This document shows positions 1 through 7,636 of a DNA stretch of 64,000 nucleotides, one piece after another (positions within the stretch are counted from its first letter, which is position 1; each line of letters begins with the position of its first letter). Made by a program: the position numbers and the translations under genes. The DNA comes from Chloroflexota bacterium (GTDB taxonomy: Bacteria > Chloroflexota > Anaerolineae > B4-G1 > SLSP01), in contig JAKQHY010000173.1 of the NCBI GenBank assembly GCA_029555965.1, forward strand, positions 1 to 64,000, in the 5' to 3' direction. The notes beneath the pieces are model-generated. The model saw nothing but the letters and a program-made list of their open reading frames with translations. It ran no database searches and was not told the DNA's origin.

Positions 1-621
1 GATGAGGCTGCTCTCGTCGTGGACGTCGCGCAGCACGCCCGGCACGTTGGTGAGGATGAGCAGCGTCTCGGCCTTGAGCGCGCCGGCCACCGCCGCCGCC
101 GCCCGGTCGCCGTCCACGTTGAGCGCATCGCCCTCGTAGCTGATGGCGTTCGGCGCGATCACCGGCGTGTAGCCCGCATCCAGCAGTAGCTTGAGCAAGG
201 CCACATTGACCCGCTCGATCACGCCGCTGTACTCGCCGCGCAGAATCTTGCGCTTGCCATCCTCGATGATGCGCAGGTGATCCTTGCGCGTCCCCTCCAA
301 CAGCCGCCCATCAATGCCGGAAAGTCCCACCGCGTTGACGCCCAACTGCTGCAAGCGCTCCACCAGCAGCTTGTTGATCTTGCCCGCCGTCACCATCACG
401 AAAATCTCCAACGTCTCGCGGTCGGTGTAGCGGCTGCTGTGTCCCGATACCGACGTGACGAAGCGCGGCGGATGTCCCAACTGCTCCGAAATCACATTCG
501 TCTCGTGCGACCCGCCGTGAACCAGCACGATCTGCTGCCCCTGCTTGACCAATTCCGCTACGTCGGCGATGACCGCCTCCGTATCCAACCCCTCGCCCCC
601 TCCGGCTTTGATAACGAGCAT
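1..621 (-). CDS. lysZ: [LysW]-aminoadipate/glutamate kinase, 3' end outside window
   Basis: Amino-acid kinase of the ArgB/LysZ family, which phosphorylates the gamma-carboxylate of an acyl-protected glutamate or aminoadipate. It is not in the ORF track because it runs off the left edge; I translated it directly. It starts MLVIKAGGGEG at 621 behind an AGGAGGAA ribosome site. The first 207 residues include the glycine-rich 'LVHGGSHETN' loop, 'GIDGRLLEGTRKDHLR', 'VIAPNAISYEGDALNVDGD' and 'TLLILTNVPGVL', all typical of the family. LysZ is preferred over a plain ArgB because lysW, lysX and lysY lie upstream on the same strand. The usual aminotransferase and deacylase genes are not in the window. 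Whether the cluster makes lysine, arginine or both cannot be read from this. Confidence 0.85.
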   Translation of the reverse strand, partial: MLVIKAGGGEGLDTEAVIADVAELVKQGQQIVLVHGGSHETNVISEQLGHPPRFVTSVSGHSSRYTDRETLEIFVMVTAGKINKLLVERLQQLGVNAVGLSGIDGRLLEGTRKDHLRIIEDGKRKILRGEYSGVIERVNVALLKLLLDAGYTPVIAPNAISYEGDALNVDGDRAAAAVAGALKAETLLILTNVPGVLRDVHDESSLI

Positions 622-637
622 AAGTTCCTCCTTTTTC

Positions 638-692
638 AAGTAGACGGTAGATGGTAGACGGTAGACAGGCCTGTCTACCATCACCGTCTGCT
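638..692. repeat. Heptanucleotide tandem repeat with inverted half
   Basis: Direct copies of a GGTAGAC-like heptamer are followed by a reverse-complement copy. They are centred on the perfect 20-bp palindrome GGTAGACAGGCCTGTCTACC (660-679). It lies just upstream of lysZ and downstream of the broken toxin gene. The same unit recurs at 1258-1289. Confidence 0.85.
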
Positions 693-709
693 TTTAGTCC
701 GATTCTTCC

Positions 710-901
710 TCAAACCAATTTCGCCCCAGGGTTTGAAAAAAAGTCCAGGTCCACAGACACGCGATGCCCCAATCGTAGGGCCAACGCCGTACCGCCGGCC
801 AGGTAGCAACGCGAGGCAGAAGGACAACTTCCAACGAAATGCAGCACTTCCCGCATAGACGGTGTGATGGTTTCCCAATGCACCGGCGTCAATGCAACCA
901 T
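710..901 (-). pseudogene. AbiEii/AbiGii-type nucleotidyltransferase toxin, 3' truncated
   Basis: Starting at the ATG at 901, the reading frame gives MVALTPVHWETITPSMREVL and then 'YLAGGTALALRLGHRVSVDLDFFS'. That is the nucleotidyltransferase motif of AbiEii-type toxins (GG-x-T plus D-x-D). It ends after about 63 residues, whereas full proteins of this family run to roughly 200 or more. The sequence therefore stops right after the metal-binding DxD and lacks the rest of the fold. The start overlaps the stop of the gene above it by 13 bases, the normal coupling for a two-gene toxin module. A heptanucleotide repeat follows the break. The toxin is almost certainly inactive. Confidence 0.7.
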
Positions 902-1119
902 ATCTGACGCTCCTTTGGACGCACCGCTTGCCCTAATCCCAACAACACACACCATAAGTTGTAACGTCGCCACGGCAGGCGTCGCATCCCCGACTCTTGC
1001 ACCCATGCGGCAATAACAGAACGACCATAACGTGCAAACAACCACCGCAATTCCTTACGATTTCCGTAGGATAACACCCGTTCGATAATCAAGCTGCTGT
1101 GTTGCATAGGGTCAAGCAT
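889..1119 (-). pseudogene. Partner gene of AbiEii toxin (DUF6922-like), possibly 5' decayed
   Basis: Small protein with 'LIIERVLSYGNRKELRWLFARYG' and 'RLPWRRYNLWCVLLGL'. I associate this pattern with the DUF6922-like protein encoded directly before AbiEii toxins; that is recall, not a search. The track start is the ATG at 1119. In-frame sequence that still reads like the family ('YSLVPCFQEYDLE') continues upstream to about 1170 with no usable start codon, so the true 5' end may have been lost. The stop overlaps the toxin fragment. If intact it would be the antitoxin side of the module; here both halves look like remnants. Confidence 0.5.
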
Positions 1120-1257
1120 TTCCAGATCATATTCTTGAAAGCAGGGAACGAGGCTGTAAGGGATACCCCTTCAGTCACAGTTCCCACTATGCCGGCTTGC
1201 TCAGTCACATTTGCTTGAATAAAAGGCATACTCCTACCCTCAGTCAGAGGATAAACC

Positions 1258-1289
1258 CCGTCCACCGTCTACCGTCTACCGTCTACCGA
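1258..1289. repeat. GTAGACG heptamer block
   Basis: Three consecutive CCGTCTA units (the reverse complement of the 640-680 unit), overlapping the end of the GNAT gene. Together with the block at 638-692 it brackets the decayed AbiEii module in inverted orientation. Confidence 0.8.
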
Positions 1290-1736
1290 TTTCACCATCA
1301 ACAAACACGGATTTGCTTCATCCCAAAACATCGGGAACTCTTCCAATGGTCTGAAGCCCATCGCCTCATAGAAGAGGCGGGTTTTGGCATACCCTTTGTC
1401 GGGATGCGCAGAGCTGAGTGTCTTCACCTGCAAATATTCCACGCCCTGTTGATGCAGATAGGCTTCCACGGCGGAAAGCAGCGCGCGCCCGACGCCCTGG
1501 TGATGCATCTCCGGCAGCACGCCGAGGACGTGCAACTCGGCAGCATACGGGTTGTGCAGCCGCACCGTCATAAAACCCACCACACGCCCCTCAGCCCACG
1601 CCACGAACGTCGGTAACTCATCCACATCGCGGATGTATTGCGCCGTTGCTTCCTCAATCCCAAACCACTCCGGCAGTGCGCGCAGAATCGGCCCGCACAC
1701 CGCGCTTTGTCCTAATAAAGGGCCTTCGATGATCAT
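1269..1736 (-). CDS. GNAT-family N-acetyltransferase
   Basis: A 155-residue GCN5-type acetyltransferase. The acetyl-CoA loop is visible in 'LHVLGVLPEMHHQGVGRALL', and the C-terminal strand/helix pattern 'LFYEAMGFRPLEEFPMFW' is normal for the family. The substrate is unknown. It sits inside the lys gene cluster between lysY and the broken toxin pair, with repeat blocks on both sides. The last residues (SVDGRR) are read from the GTAGACG heptamer block, so the repeat has supplied the stop codon and C-terminus. Confidence 0.85.
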   Translation of the reverse strand: MIIEGPLLGQSAVCGPILRALPEWFGIEEATAQYIRDVDELPTFVAWAEGRVVGFMTVRLHNPYAAELHVLGVLPEMHHQGVGRALLSAVEAYLHQQGVEYLQVKTLSSAHPDKGYAKTRLFYEAMGFRPLEEFPMFWDEANPCLLMVKSVDGRR

Positions 1737-1737
1737 A

Positions 1738-1847
1738 GTCTGATGGTGTTAGTCTTGTAGTCCGACAGTCGTTAGTCTTGTAGTCCGATAGTCGTTATCC
1801 TGAGTCTTGCATCCTGACTTCGGACTATACGACTACAAGACTATAGA
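1738..1847. repeat. AGTCTTGTAGTCCGATAGTCG repeat with inverted half
   Basis: Two near-identical units containing GTTAGTCTTGTAGTCCGA, followed by an inverted match, ACTACAAGACTATAGACTAC, ending at the lysY stop. It could fold into a long imperfect hairpin between lysY and the GNAT gene. Confidence 0.75.
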
Positions 1848-2894
1848 CTACACCGGGTGCAACCCCGGAAATTCCAGCCCCAGCTTCTCCGGCCAACCGT
1901 ACATCACGTTCATCGCCTGCGCCGCGCTGCCAGCCGCGCCCTTCATCAGATTGTCAATCGCGGCAATGACGATGGCGCGCCCCCCCGGTTCGTCCAGCAC
2001 AAAGCCGATGTCGCAGTAATTGGAGCCGGAGAGCAGCTTAGGTTCGGGATAACGATGAATCCCCCGGCTGGCGCGCACCAACCGCACAAACGGCTCGTCG
2101 CCGTAGTCCTCGCGGTAGAGCTTCCACAGGTCACGCTCAGCCAGCGCCTTGCCCGCGTCGGTAAGCAGACAGTGACACGTCGCCAGCGCGCCGCGCACGA
2201 TGTCCACCGAGGTCACGGTGAAGTGGAAGTGCGGGTCAGCCGGGTCAAGCCGCAATTCCTGGATCATCTCCGCGACGTGGCGATGTCCAAACGGCGAGTA
2301 CGTCCGCACTACGCCCGCCCGCTCCGGGTGATGCGAGGCTTCGGTGGCCTTATTGCCGCCCTCGGACGATCCCACCTTCACCTCGACCACGGCTTCGCGC
2401 ACCAGGCCCCGCTTGTAGAGCGGCGCAAGCGCGAGAATCGTGACGGTGGCATTGCAGCCGACCCCGCTGATGTATTTCCCGCTCTGCATCTCCGCGCGAT
2501 GCAATTCCGGCAGCCCGTAGACGAAGCGCGCCAGCCATTCGGGGTGGGGATGCTTGTGCTCGTACCAGCGCTCGTAATCCGCCGGGTTGCGCAAGCGGAA
2601 GTCGCCGGACAGGTCTACGATGCGCTCCGCCATCCCCGCGAACTCGTCAATGCGCGCCCAGGCCGTGCCATGCGGCAGCGCGAGGAACAGCAGATCGCAC
2701 GGCTTCAACTCCGCCAGCCGGCTGAACTTCAAATTGGTGTGCCCCCGCAAATTCGGGTGGACAAAATGCGCAAACTCCCCCGCATACGTCTCCGACGTGA
2801 TCTGCGCGACCTCCACATTCGGATGAAACAACAACAAACGCAACAATTCCCCTCCGGCATAGCCGGAAGCGCCAACGATAGCAGCTTTTACCAT
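1848..2894 (-). CDS. lysY: LysY/ArgC-type acyl-gamma-glutamyl/aminoadipyl phosphate reductase
   Basis: NADPH-dependent reductase that turns the acyl phosphate made by LysZ into a semialdehyde. The N-terminus MVKAAIVGASGYAGGELLRL is a Rossmann loop. The catalytic cysteine sits in 'YISGVGCNATVTILAL', and 'VGSSEGGNKATEASHHPERAG' is the family's substrate loop. The track begins 12 codons earlier. I chose the ATG at 2894 because a GAGGTGA ribosome site lies about 7 bases before it and the protein then starts like its relatives (348 aa). The gene lies downstream of lysX and lysW on the same strand. ArgC and LysY cannot be separated by motif alone; the LysW context favours LysY or a dual-role enzyme. 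Confidence 0.9.
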   Translation of the reverse strand: MVKAAIVGASGYAGGELLRLLLFHPNVEVAQITSETYAGEFAHFVHPNLRGHTNLKFSRLAELKPCDLLFLALPHGTAWARIDEFAGMAERIVDLSGDFRLRNPADYERWYEHKHPHPEWLARFVYGLPELHRAEMQSGKYISGVGCNATVTILALAPLYKRGLVREAVVEVKVGSSEGGNKATEASHHPERAGVVRTYSPFGHRHVAEMIQELRLDPADPHFHFTVTSVDIVRGALATCHCLLTDAGKALAERDLWKLYREDYGDEPFVRLVRASRGIHRYPEPKLLSGSNYCDIGFVLDEPGGRAIVIAAIDNLMKGAAGSAAQAMNVMYGWPEKLGLEFPGLHPV

Positions 2895-2932
2895 TCGATT
2901 CACCTCGTGATAGCGACATTGCTTTCTCACGA

Positions 2933-3031
2933 CGTAAAACGTAAGACGTAAAACGTAAGGCGTAAAACGTAATGAATACCCAAGCAGATCATTACGTTTT
3001 ACGTTTTACGCATCACGCATCACGCATCACG
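2933..3031. repeat. ACGTAAAACGTAAG repeat with inverted half
   Basis: Direct units of ACGTAAAACGTAAGA are followed about 20 bases later by inverted units ATTACGTTTTACGTTTTACG, then ATCACGC triplets. It fills the lysX-lysY gap and runs into the last codon of lysX. Confidence 0.85.
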
Positions 3032-3881
3032 CCGAGGTTTTCTCTGCAACTTGTAGGACGTACTCCACCATCTTCCCCGCAATATCCACTGTCACCACCT
3101 CACTGGCGCCGTGGAATTCCGGGGCGTGGTTGACCTCGTTGACGAGGATGCGCCCATCCTGCGTCTCGAACAAATCCACCGAAACCACGCCGCCGCCCAC
3201 CGCCTTTGTGGCTTCCCGCGACCAGTGGACGATGTCGTCGGTCAGCGGGCAGACGACGGGCGCGCCGCCCCGCGCCGTGTTCGTGATCCAGTGGTCGGAC
3301 TGGCGGTAGATGGCGTAGATGACCTCATCGCCCACCACCATCGTGCGGATGTCGCGCCCCGGCTTTTCGACGTACTCCTGGATGTAAATGACGTTGTGCT
3401 GGTAGCCGCCAAGCGTCGCCTTGTGTTCCAGGAGAGCCTCGGCGGCGTCGCGGTCATTGACGCGCGCCAGCAGCCGCCCCCACGATCCGAACAGCGGCTT
3501 GAGCACCACCGGATAGCCCAGCGCCTCGATGGCTTCTAGCGCCGCCTCCGGCGACAACGCCATCACCGTGCGCGGAGACGGAATCCCCACCTCAATCAGC
3601 GCCGCGCTGGTGAGATACTTGTCGCCGCACGTCGCCACCGTCTTGTGCGGGCTGATGCACGGGATGCCCGCGCCTTCCAGCCAGCGCGTGACGTAGTAGG
3701 CTTCCGTGTGGCTCACGCAGCGGATCAGCGCCGCGTCGTAGTCCCCCGGTCCCGGCCCGCCGACCTCAAAGCGCACCTCGCGCGGGTCAATCCGATCCCA
3801 GGTCACGCCGCGTTCATCCAGCGCCGCCGTAATCAACTTCTCTTCCACCCGCTTGCGGGAATAAAAGACAGCAATTTTCAT
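3027..3881 (-). CDS. lysX: LysW-substrate ligase LysX (ATP-grasp)
   Basis: ATP-grasp ligase that joins the C-terminal glutamate of LysW to the amino group of aminoadipate (or glutamate in ArgX forms). At 284 residues it has the family's usual length. The N-terminal PreATP-grasp fold begins [19 protein letters not shown]-binding strands are seen in '[19 protein letters not shown]' and '[20 protein letters not shown]', and the Mg-binding end in '[14 protein letters not shown]'. A GAGGT ribosome site precedes the ATG. It lies directly after lysW, the expected protein partner. The substrate choice (LysX or ArgX) is unresolved. Confidence 0.92.
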   Translation of the reverse strand: MKIAVFYSRKRVEEKLITAALDERGVTWDRIDPREVRFEVGGPGPGDYDAALIRCVSHTEAYYVTRWLEGAGIPCISPHKTVATCGDKYLTSAALIEVGIPSPRTVMALSPEAALEAIEALGYPVVLKPLFGSWGRLLARVNDRDAAEALLEHKATLGGYQHNVIYIQEYVEKPGRDIRTMVVGDEVIYAIYRQSDHWITNTARGGAPVVCPLTDDIVHWSREATKAVGGGVVSVDLFETQDGRILVNEVNHAPEFHGASEVVTVDIAGKMVEYVLQVAEKTSA

Positions 3882-3899
3882 CTGAACCTCATCAGGCGA

Positions 3900-3996
3900 G
3901 TGAGGAATTAGGAATTAGGAATTAGGAGTTAGGAATGGAACAGCTCGCAACTCCTCACTCCTAACTCCTCACTCCTAACTCCTAACTCGCTACTCG
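3900..3996. repeat. GAATTAGGA / ACTCCTA repeat block
   Basis: Four GGAATTAG-type units are followed by inverted CTCACTCCTAACTC units and then TCGCTAC units that touch the lysW stop codon. It separates lysW from lysX. Confidence 0.85.
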
Positions 3997-4167
3997 CTAC
4001 TCGCCCCAGTCTTCCTTCACTTCCGGCGCCAGGTCTACCTCAAGCGGGTCAACGCCAACAACTTCCAATTCCACGCCACAATCCGGGCACACGACGATTT
4101 CGCCTTCTTCAATGCCGTCTTCCAATTCCAACTCGGCTGCACATTCGGGACATTCTACAGTTTGCAT
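3997..4167 (-). CDS. lysW: LysW amino-group carrier protein
   Basis: Too short for the ORF track; translated by hand (56 aa). It starts [20 protein letters not shown] and ends with the diagnostic EDWGE tail, whose terminal glutamate is the attachment point for the substrate. Two cysteine pairs (CPEC and CPDC) form the zinc ribbon, and the middle is strongly acidic as in known LysW. An AAGGAG site lies about 8 bases upstream. It is the first gene of the lys cluster. LysW carries the pathway intermediates through the LysX, LysZ and LysY steps, so its presence defines this as the carrier-protein pathway rather than the N-acetyl one. Confidence 0.95.
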   Translation of the reverse strand: MQTVECPECAAELELEDGIEEGEIVVCPDCGVELEVVGVDPLEVDLAPEVKEDWGE

Positions 4168-4190
4168 GATATTATCTCCTTCGCTTTTAG

Positions 4191-4275
4191 AAATGGGTAA
4201 TGGGTAATGGGTAATGGGTAAGAAGTAATGCTATCTGGCACTCATTACTCATTACTCATTACTTTCTACTTCTCA
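4191..4275. repeat. GGGTAAT repeat with inverted ATTACTC half
   Basis: Four GGGTAAT heptamers are followed by inverted ATTACTC units. The block sits between the leader terminator and the lysW ribosome site, so it would be transcribed in the lysW 5' UTR. Confidence 0.85.
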
Positions 4276-4281
4276 AAGTAC

Positions 4282-4311
4282 AAAAAAAGCCAGCCCCCAC
4301 CTGGGACTGGC
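4282..4311 (-). terminator. Intrinsic terminator upstream of lysW
   Basis: Read on the minus strand: GCCAG-T-CCC, loop, GGG-G-CTGGC, followed by seven T. This is a textbook Rho-independent terminator. It lies after the promoter at 4453-4480 and before lysW, so it either ends rlmN transcripts or acts as an attenuator for the lys cluster. Confidence 0.75.
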
Positions 4312-4447
4312 CTTTTCTTTGTTAAATTCCTGCGGTAACTACGCCAAACAAAGCCGACCCAGATGGTCTGGTTCGACGTTCTTACGAGGGCGACGGATTT
4401 GCTTGATTACCTTCATATTCTGCCATTGAATTCTACAACTAAATTAG
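4312..4447 (-). ncRNA. Candidate structured leader RNA of the lysW cluster
   Basis: No gene lies between rlmN (4493) and lysW (4167). On the minus strand a promoter is followed by about 130 bases that can fold. A long closing stem pairs GGTAATCAAGCAAA (from 4411) with TTTGTTTG...GTTACC (to 4334), with one G-T pair and a bulge. Inside it is a CCAGA/CTGG hairpin. The RNA then runs straight into the intrinsic terminator. 'GTTACCGCAGG' near the 3' side recalls a T-box core, but no specifier loop could be recognised and no known riboswitch class was matched. A 14-codon reading frame beginning MAEYEGNQ is also present and could be a leader peptide. Confidence 0.4.
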
Positions 4448-4452
4448 CTTGT

Positions 4453-4480
4453 AAAATATCACAAAGGCAGGAATTGTCAA
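4453..4480 (-). promoter_or_regulatory. Sigma-70-type promoter for the lysW leader
   Basis: Read on the minus strand: TTGACA (4480-4475), 16 bases, TATTTT (4458-4453). It lies in the gap just after the rlmN stop and points to the leader RNA and lysW. Confidence 0.55.
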
Positions 4481-4492
4481 ATGACACCCCGG

Positions 4493-5581
4493 TTATGTGA
4501 CATTCATCTGACTACGCAGTTGCCCGCACCCGGCAGCGATCTGCGCGCCGCGCCGTTGGCGCATGGTGTGCGGGATGCCGGCGCGATCCAGGGCCACCGT
4601 AAACGCTTCGATGGCTTCTGGCGACGAGGGCTGTGCGGCAAAATCCGGCGTGGGGTTGATCTGAATCAGGTTGATGTGCGCCGGGATGTCCCCCACCCGC
4701 GCCGCCAACGCCGCGACTTGTTCCGGCGTATCGGTGACGCCGCCGATGAGCACCCATTCCAGCAGTACGCGCCGCCGGGTTTTGGTGGTGTAACGTCGGA
4801 GCGCGGCAAACAGCTCATCCAGCGGATAGCGCCGGTTGATGGGCATGAGCGCGCTGCGCGCGTCGTCGGTGGCAGCGTGGAGTGAGACGGCCAGGTTGAC
4901 GCGCAATCCTTCGTCCGCCAAGCGATCAATCCCAGGAACGATGCCGGCCGTGCTCAGCGTGATGCGCCGCTCGACGAAGCCCCAGCCGCGCGGGTCGCAC
5001 AGCCGCCGGATCGCGGCGAGGGTGTTCTCGTAGTTCAGCAGCGGCTCGCCCATCCCCATCAGCACGAAGTTGGAGAGAGACTCACCGCGCGCGAGCAGTT
5101 CCCGCTGCACGCCCATCACTTGCGCGACGATCTCGCCGCTGGTCAACTGCCGCACGAAGCCCATCTGCCCGGTGGCGCAGAACGTGCAGCCACACGCACA
5201 CCCCACCTGCGTCGAGATGCACGCGCTGCGCCGTTCGACTTCGCTCACGGCAAGCCGACGACGATATTGCATCAACACGACTTCGATCTGCGCGCCGTCG
5301 CTCAGTTGCAGCAAGTCTTTCCTCGCGCCGTCGGACGATTCCTGCCGGGCGATCCGCGCGGGCAGCGCGAGTGAGAATTCGTCTGCCAGCCGCGCACGCA
5401 CCGAAGGCGGCAGCGCAGTAACCTGCTCAAAGTCGCCAATCCCCTGCCGGTAGACAGCCCGCCACACCTCCCGCGTCCATTCGCGCGACTCGCCCCATTC
5501 AGACAAGCGCACTTCCAGGTCGGTAAAATCAAGATTGTAGAGACTGGCGTTCAGTGAATCCATTTTGGCGGCGGAGTTCAC
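4493..5581 (-). CDS. rlmN: 23S rRNA (adenine-2503-C2)-methyltransferase
   Basis: Radical SAM methyltransferase that methylates A2503 of 23S rRNA and A37 of some tRNAs. The 362 residues match the family length. The radical SAM cysteines are in 'GCACGCTFCATGQMGF', followed by 'LMGMGEPLLNYENT' and 'ITLSTAGIVPGIDRLA'. The C-terminal cysteine that forms the methylated intermediate is in 'GCGQL'. The second required cysteine context 'RSACISTQVGC' is intact. No clear ribosome site was seen at the first ATG; the methionine at residue 7 is an alternative start. It stands alone between a small membrane gene and the lys leader. Confidence 0.93.
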   Translation of the reverse strand: MNSAAKMDSLNASLYNLDFTDLEVRLSEWGESREWTREVWRAVYRQGIGDFEQVTALPPSVRARLADEFSLALPARIARQESSDGARKDLLQLSDGAQIEVVLMQYRRRLAVSEVERRSACISTQVGCACGCTFCATGQMGFVRQLTSGEIVAQVMGVQRELLARGESLSNFVLMGMGEPLLNYENTLAAIRRLCDPRGWGFVERRITLSTAGIVPGIDRLADEGLRVNLAVSLHAATDDARSALMPINRRYPLDELFAALRRYTTKTRRRVLLEWVLIGGVTDTPEQVAALAARVGDIPAHINLIQINPTPDFAAQPSSPEAIEAFTVALDRAGIPHTMRQRRGAQIAAGCGQLRSQMNVT

Positions 5582-5625
5582 AACAGGCAGTCCATTAAAA
5601 TCCGTTCAATCCGTTGAACAAACGA

Positions 5626-6090
5626 TCACCGCGCGTCGGCCGACACTCGATGCACGTCCCGCACCGCCAGCAATCTCCCTCCCAGGTTAGGCAGCAGATA
5701 CAAGACCACGTCCGGCGCTTGCGCAAAACGAAAGCCCATGTACAGGCCCAGGATGCCGTCGCGTTCCACCACCTCAATCTCGCTCCACGGAATCCACAGC
5801 GGCGCGTGCCCGACTCGAAACAGCGGCATGACGGCCAGATACAGCCCTGCGGGGTCTGCGCCAAGGGTCAGAACGCTGCGATAGTTCACGAATCCTAGCC
5901 GCCCACCGCGCCACGTCCAAGTCTGACCCGTGAAGGGTTCAACCGCGCGATAGAACGACGCCAGACGCCCCCATCCGCCCAGCCGGGAAAGCAGCCACAC
6001 CACAAAACACCAGAAGGGGATGAAGATGAGCGGAAATGCCATCACAATCAGCAAAATAAACAGAAGTGAAACCGAATTGTCAGGTTGCAT
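5626..6090 (-). CDS. Small membrane protein of unknown function
   Basis: A 154-residue protein with one strongly hydrophobic N-terminal stretch (about residues 7-35, 'LLFILLIVMAFPLIFIPFWCFVVWLL') that may cross the membrane once or twice. A soluble domain rich in W and G follows, with the pattern 'LWIPWSEIEVVERDGILGLYMGFRF', reminiscent of a PH-like membrane-associated beta domain. I do not recognise the family. It lies downstream of purB on the same strand with a 37-base gap and could be co-transcribed with it. Confidence 0.65.
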   Translation of the reverse strand: MQPDNSVSLLFILLIVMAFPLIFIPFWCFVVWLLSRLGGWGRLASFYRAVEPFTGQTWTWRGGRLGFVNYRSVLTLGADPAGLYLAVMPLFRVGHAPLWIPWSEIEVVERDGILGLYMGFRFAQAPDVVLYLLPNLGGRLLAVRDVHRVSADAR

Positions 6091-6127
6091 ACATCATTTC
6101 TCCTCCAAAAATAGCAAAATCCCTAAC

Positions 6128-7552
6128 TCACAAAATCAGCAAATCACAAAATCTTTGTCCGCTCAACCCCTTCTGAATCTTATGCGCCAGCGCCAACGCT
6201 CGTTCCGGCGCGTCGCCGACGTAATCGCGGGCGTCCAGGGCCGCGCGGATGTCGTCGGCAGACAAATGCGCCAGCAGGCGCGCGTCTCCCGCCAGCAAGT
6301 CGGCCAGCGGATTGAGACGCCCGGACTCCACCTGGCCCCATGCCTGCATAGCGACTTCGCGCAGGACTTCGTGCATCTCCTGGCGGTCGGCGCCGGCCTT
6401 GACAAGGCGCATGAGCAACGGTTCGATCCCGGCAAACGGGCCATAAGTCGCCAGATTGCGGGCGATGGCGGCCTCGTTGACACGCAGGTCGCGCACGAGG
6501 CGTAGGCTCACGCTCAACAGTTCGTCCGCCGTGAGGAATGCCTCTGGCAAGATAATACGCCGGTTGGCTGAGTCGTCAAGCGTGCGTTCGAGCAGCGAGT
6601 GCGCGGCATCGTCCCAGGCGACGCGCGGCAGTTGGACGAGGTAGCGCGCCAGGCTGTCCACGTTCTCCGCGCGGATAGGGTTGCGCTTGAAAGGCATCGC
6701 CGACGAGCCGACCTGCTTCGATCCAAACGGCTCCGCCCACTCGCCGATGGCCGGCGTCTGCAAAATACGCAAATCGAAGGCGAAGCGGTAGAGCGTAGCT
6801 CCCAATCCGGCGAGCGCGTTCAGCATGGTGAACTCCTGGCGGCGCGGGTAAGTCTGGTTGGCAATGGCCCACGCGGGCAAGCCGAGGTCAGTCATCACCT
6901 CCGCCTCGAACTGCGCGGGCGTGGTCTGCCCGGCCAGCAGCAGTTGATACGAAGCCGACGTCCCCACCGCGCCCTTGAAGCCCTTGCCGCGCCACTCCGC
7001 GCGCGCGCGGGTCAGGTCGGCGCGATCCGCCAGCAGGTCTTGCGCGTAGGCCGCCAACCGGTAGCCGAGCGTGGTTGGTTCGGCCGGCTGGATGTGGGTG
7101 AAGCCCATGCAGGGCGTCGCCGCCCACCGCTCGATTTGCGCGGCGAAGGCCAGCAGCAGCGCGTCCACCTGCTTGAGAAGCAAATCCAGCGCGTCGCGGA
7201 CTTGCAGCGCGGTGGCGTTGTCGCGCACGTCCATCGAGGTCGCGCCCAGGTGGATGATCGCGCCGCCCACCGGGCACTGCTCGGCAAAGGCGCGGATTTC
7301 GGCCATCACGTCGTGGTGGATTTCCGCCTCAATGGCCTGCGAGCGCGCGAAGTCCACGGCTTCGGCGTGACCTTCCAGGTCGGCGACCTGCTCCGGCGTG
7401 ACCAGCCCGTAGCGGCTTTGCACGCGCGCCAGCGCCACCCAGATACGGCGATACAGACGGCGCGCTGCAATCTCACTCCAAATCTCCCGCATCTCCGGCG
7501 AGCCATAGCGCCAGGTGAACGGGGAAACGTAAGGATCAGGATTCTTTTGCAT
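6128..7552 (-). CDS. purB: Adenylosuccinate lyase
   Basis: Cleaves adenylosuccinate and SAICAR in purine synthesis. The superfamily signature 'GSSAMPFKRNPIRAENV' is present, with the catalytic histidine contexts 'GATSMDVRDNATAL' and 'GFTHIQPAEPTT'. The protein is 474 aa, normal for the family. The last residues (FCDLLIL) are read through a GATTTTGTGATTTGCTG tandem repeat at 6112-6150, so the C-terminus has been altered by a repeat. A GGGAGGT ribosome site lies before the start. Confidence 0.93.
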   Translation of the reverse strand: MQKNPDPYVSPFTWRYGSPEMREIWSEIAARRLYRRIWVALARVQSRYGLVTPEQVADLEGHAEAVDFARSQAIEAEIHHDVMAEIRAFAEQCPVGGAIIHLGATSMDVRDNATALQVRDALDLLLKQVDALLLAFAAQIERWAATPCMGFTHIQPAEPTTLGYRLAAYAQDLLADRADLTRARAEWRGKGFKGAVGTSASYQLLLAGQTTPAQFEAEVMTDLGLPAWAIANQTYPRRQEFTMLNALAGLGATLYRFAFDLRILQTPAIGEWAEPFGSKQVGSSAMPFKRNPIRAENVDSLARYLVQLPRVAWDDAAHSLLERTLDDSANRRIILPEAFLTADELLSVSLRLVRDLRVNEAAIARNLATYGPFAGIEPLLMRLVKAGADRQEMHEVLREVAMQAWGQVESGRLNPLADLLAGDARLLAHLSADDIRAALDARDYVGDAPERALALAHKIQKGLSGQRFCDLLIL

Positions 7553-7570
7553 TTCAGACCTCCCTTGAAA

Positions 7571-7636
7571 ATGGGGATTGGGGATTGGGGATTAGGGATT
7601 GGGGCGTGGCCCAATCCCTAATCCCTAGTCCCCACC
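7571..7636. repeat. GGGGATT heptamer block with inverted half
   Basis: Copies of GGGGATT/GGGATTA are followed by the inverted CCCAATCCCTAATCCC after a GGGGCGTGGCCC palindrome. It forms a hairpin between purB and the glycosyltransferase and supplies the latter's last codons (RGVGTRD). Confidence 0.85.

Noticed and set aside
1857-2951. 364-aa plus-strand ORF over lysY
   Set aside because: Antisense shadow: no family-like sequence, no ribosome site, and the opposite strand holds a complete, recognisable lysY.
638-4275. Tandem repeat blocks as possible CRISPR arrays
   Set aside because: Units are 7-9 bases with no unique spacers, half of the copies are inverted, and no cas gene is present.
4312-4345. 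T-box riboswitch
   Set aside because: Only a loose GTTACCGCAGG match; no specifier loop or Stem I motifs could be found, so it is kept only as a remark.
4334-4411. Possible tRNA or tmRNA between rlmN and lysW ('GGTTCGAC' on the plus strand)
   Set aside because: The T-arm stem does not pair, there is no acceptor stem or CCA, and no tag peptide. A leader RNA on the minus strand fits better.
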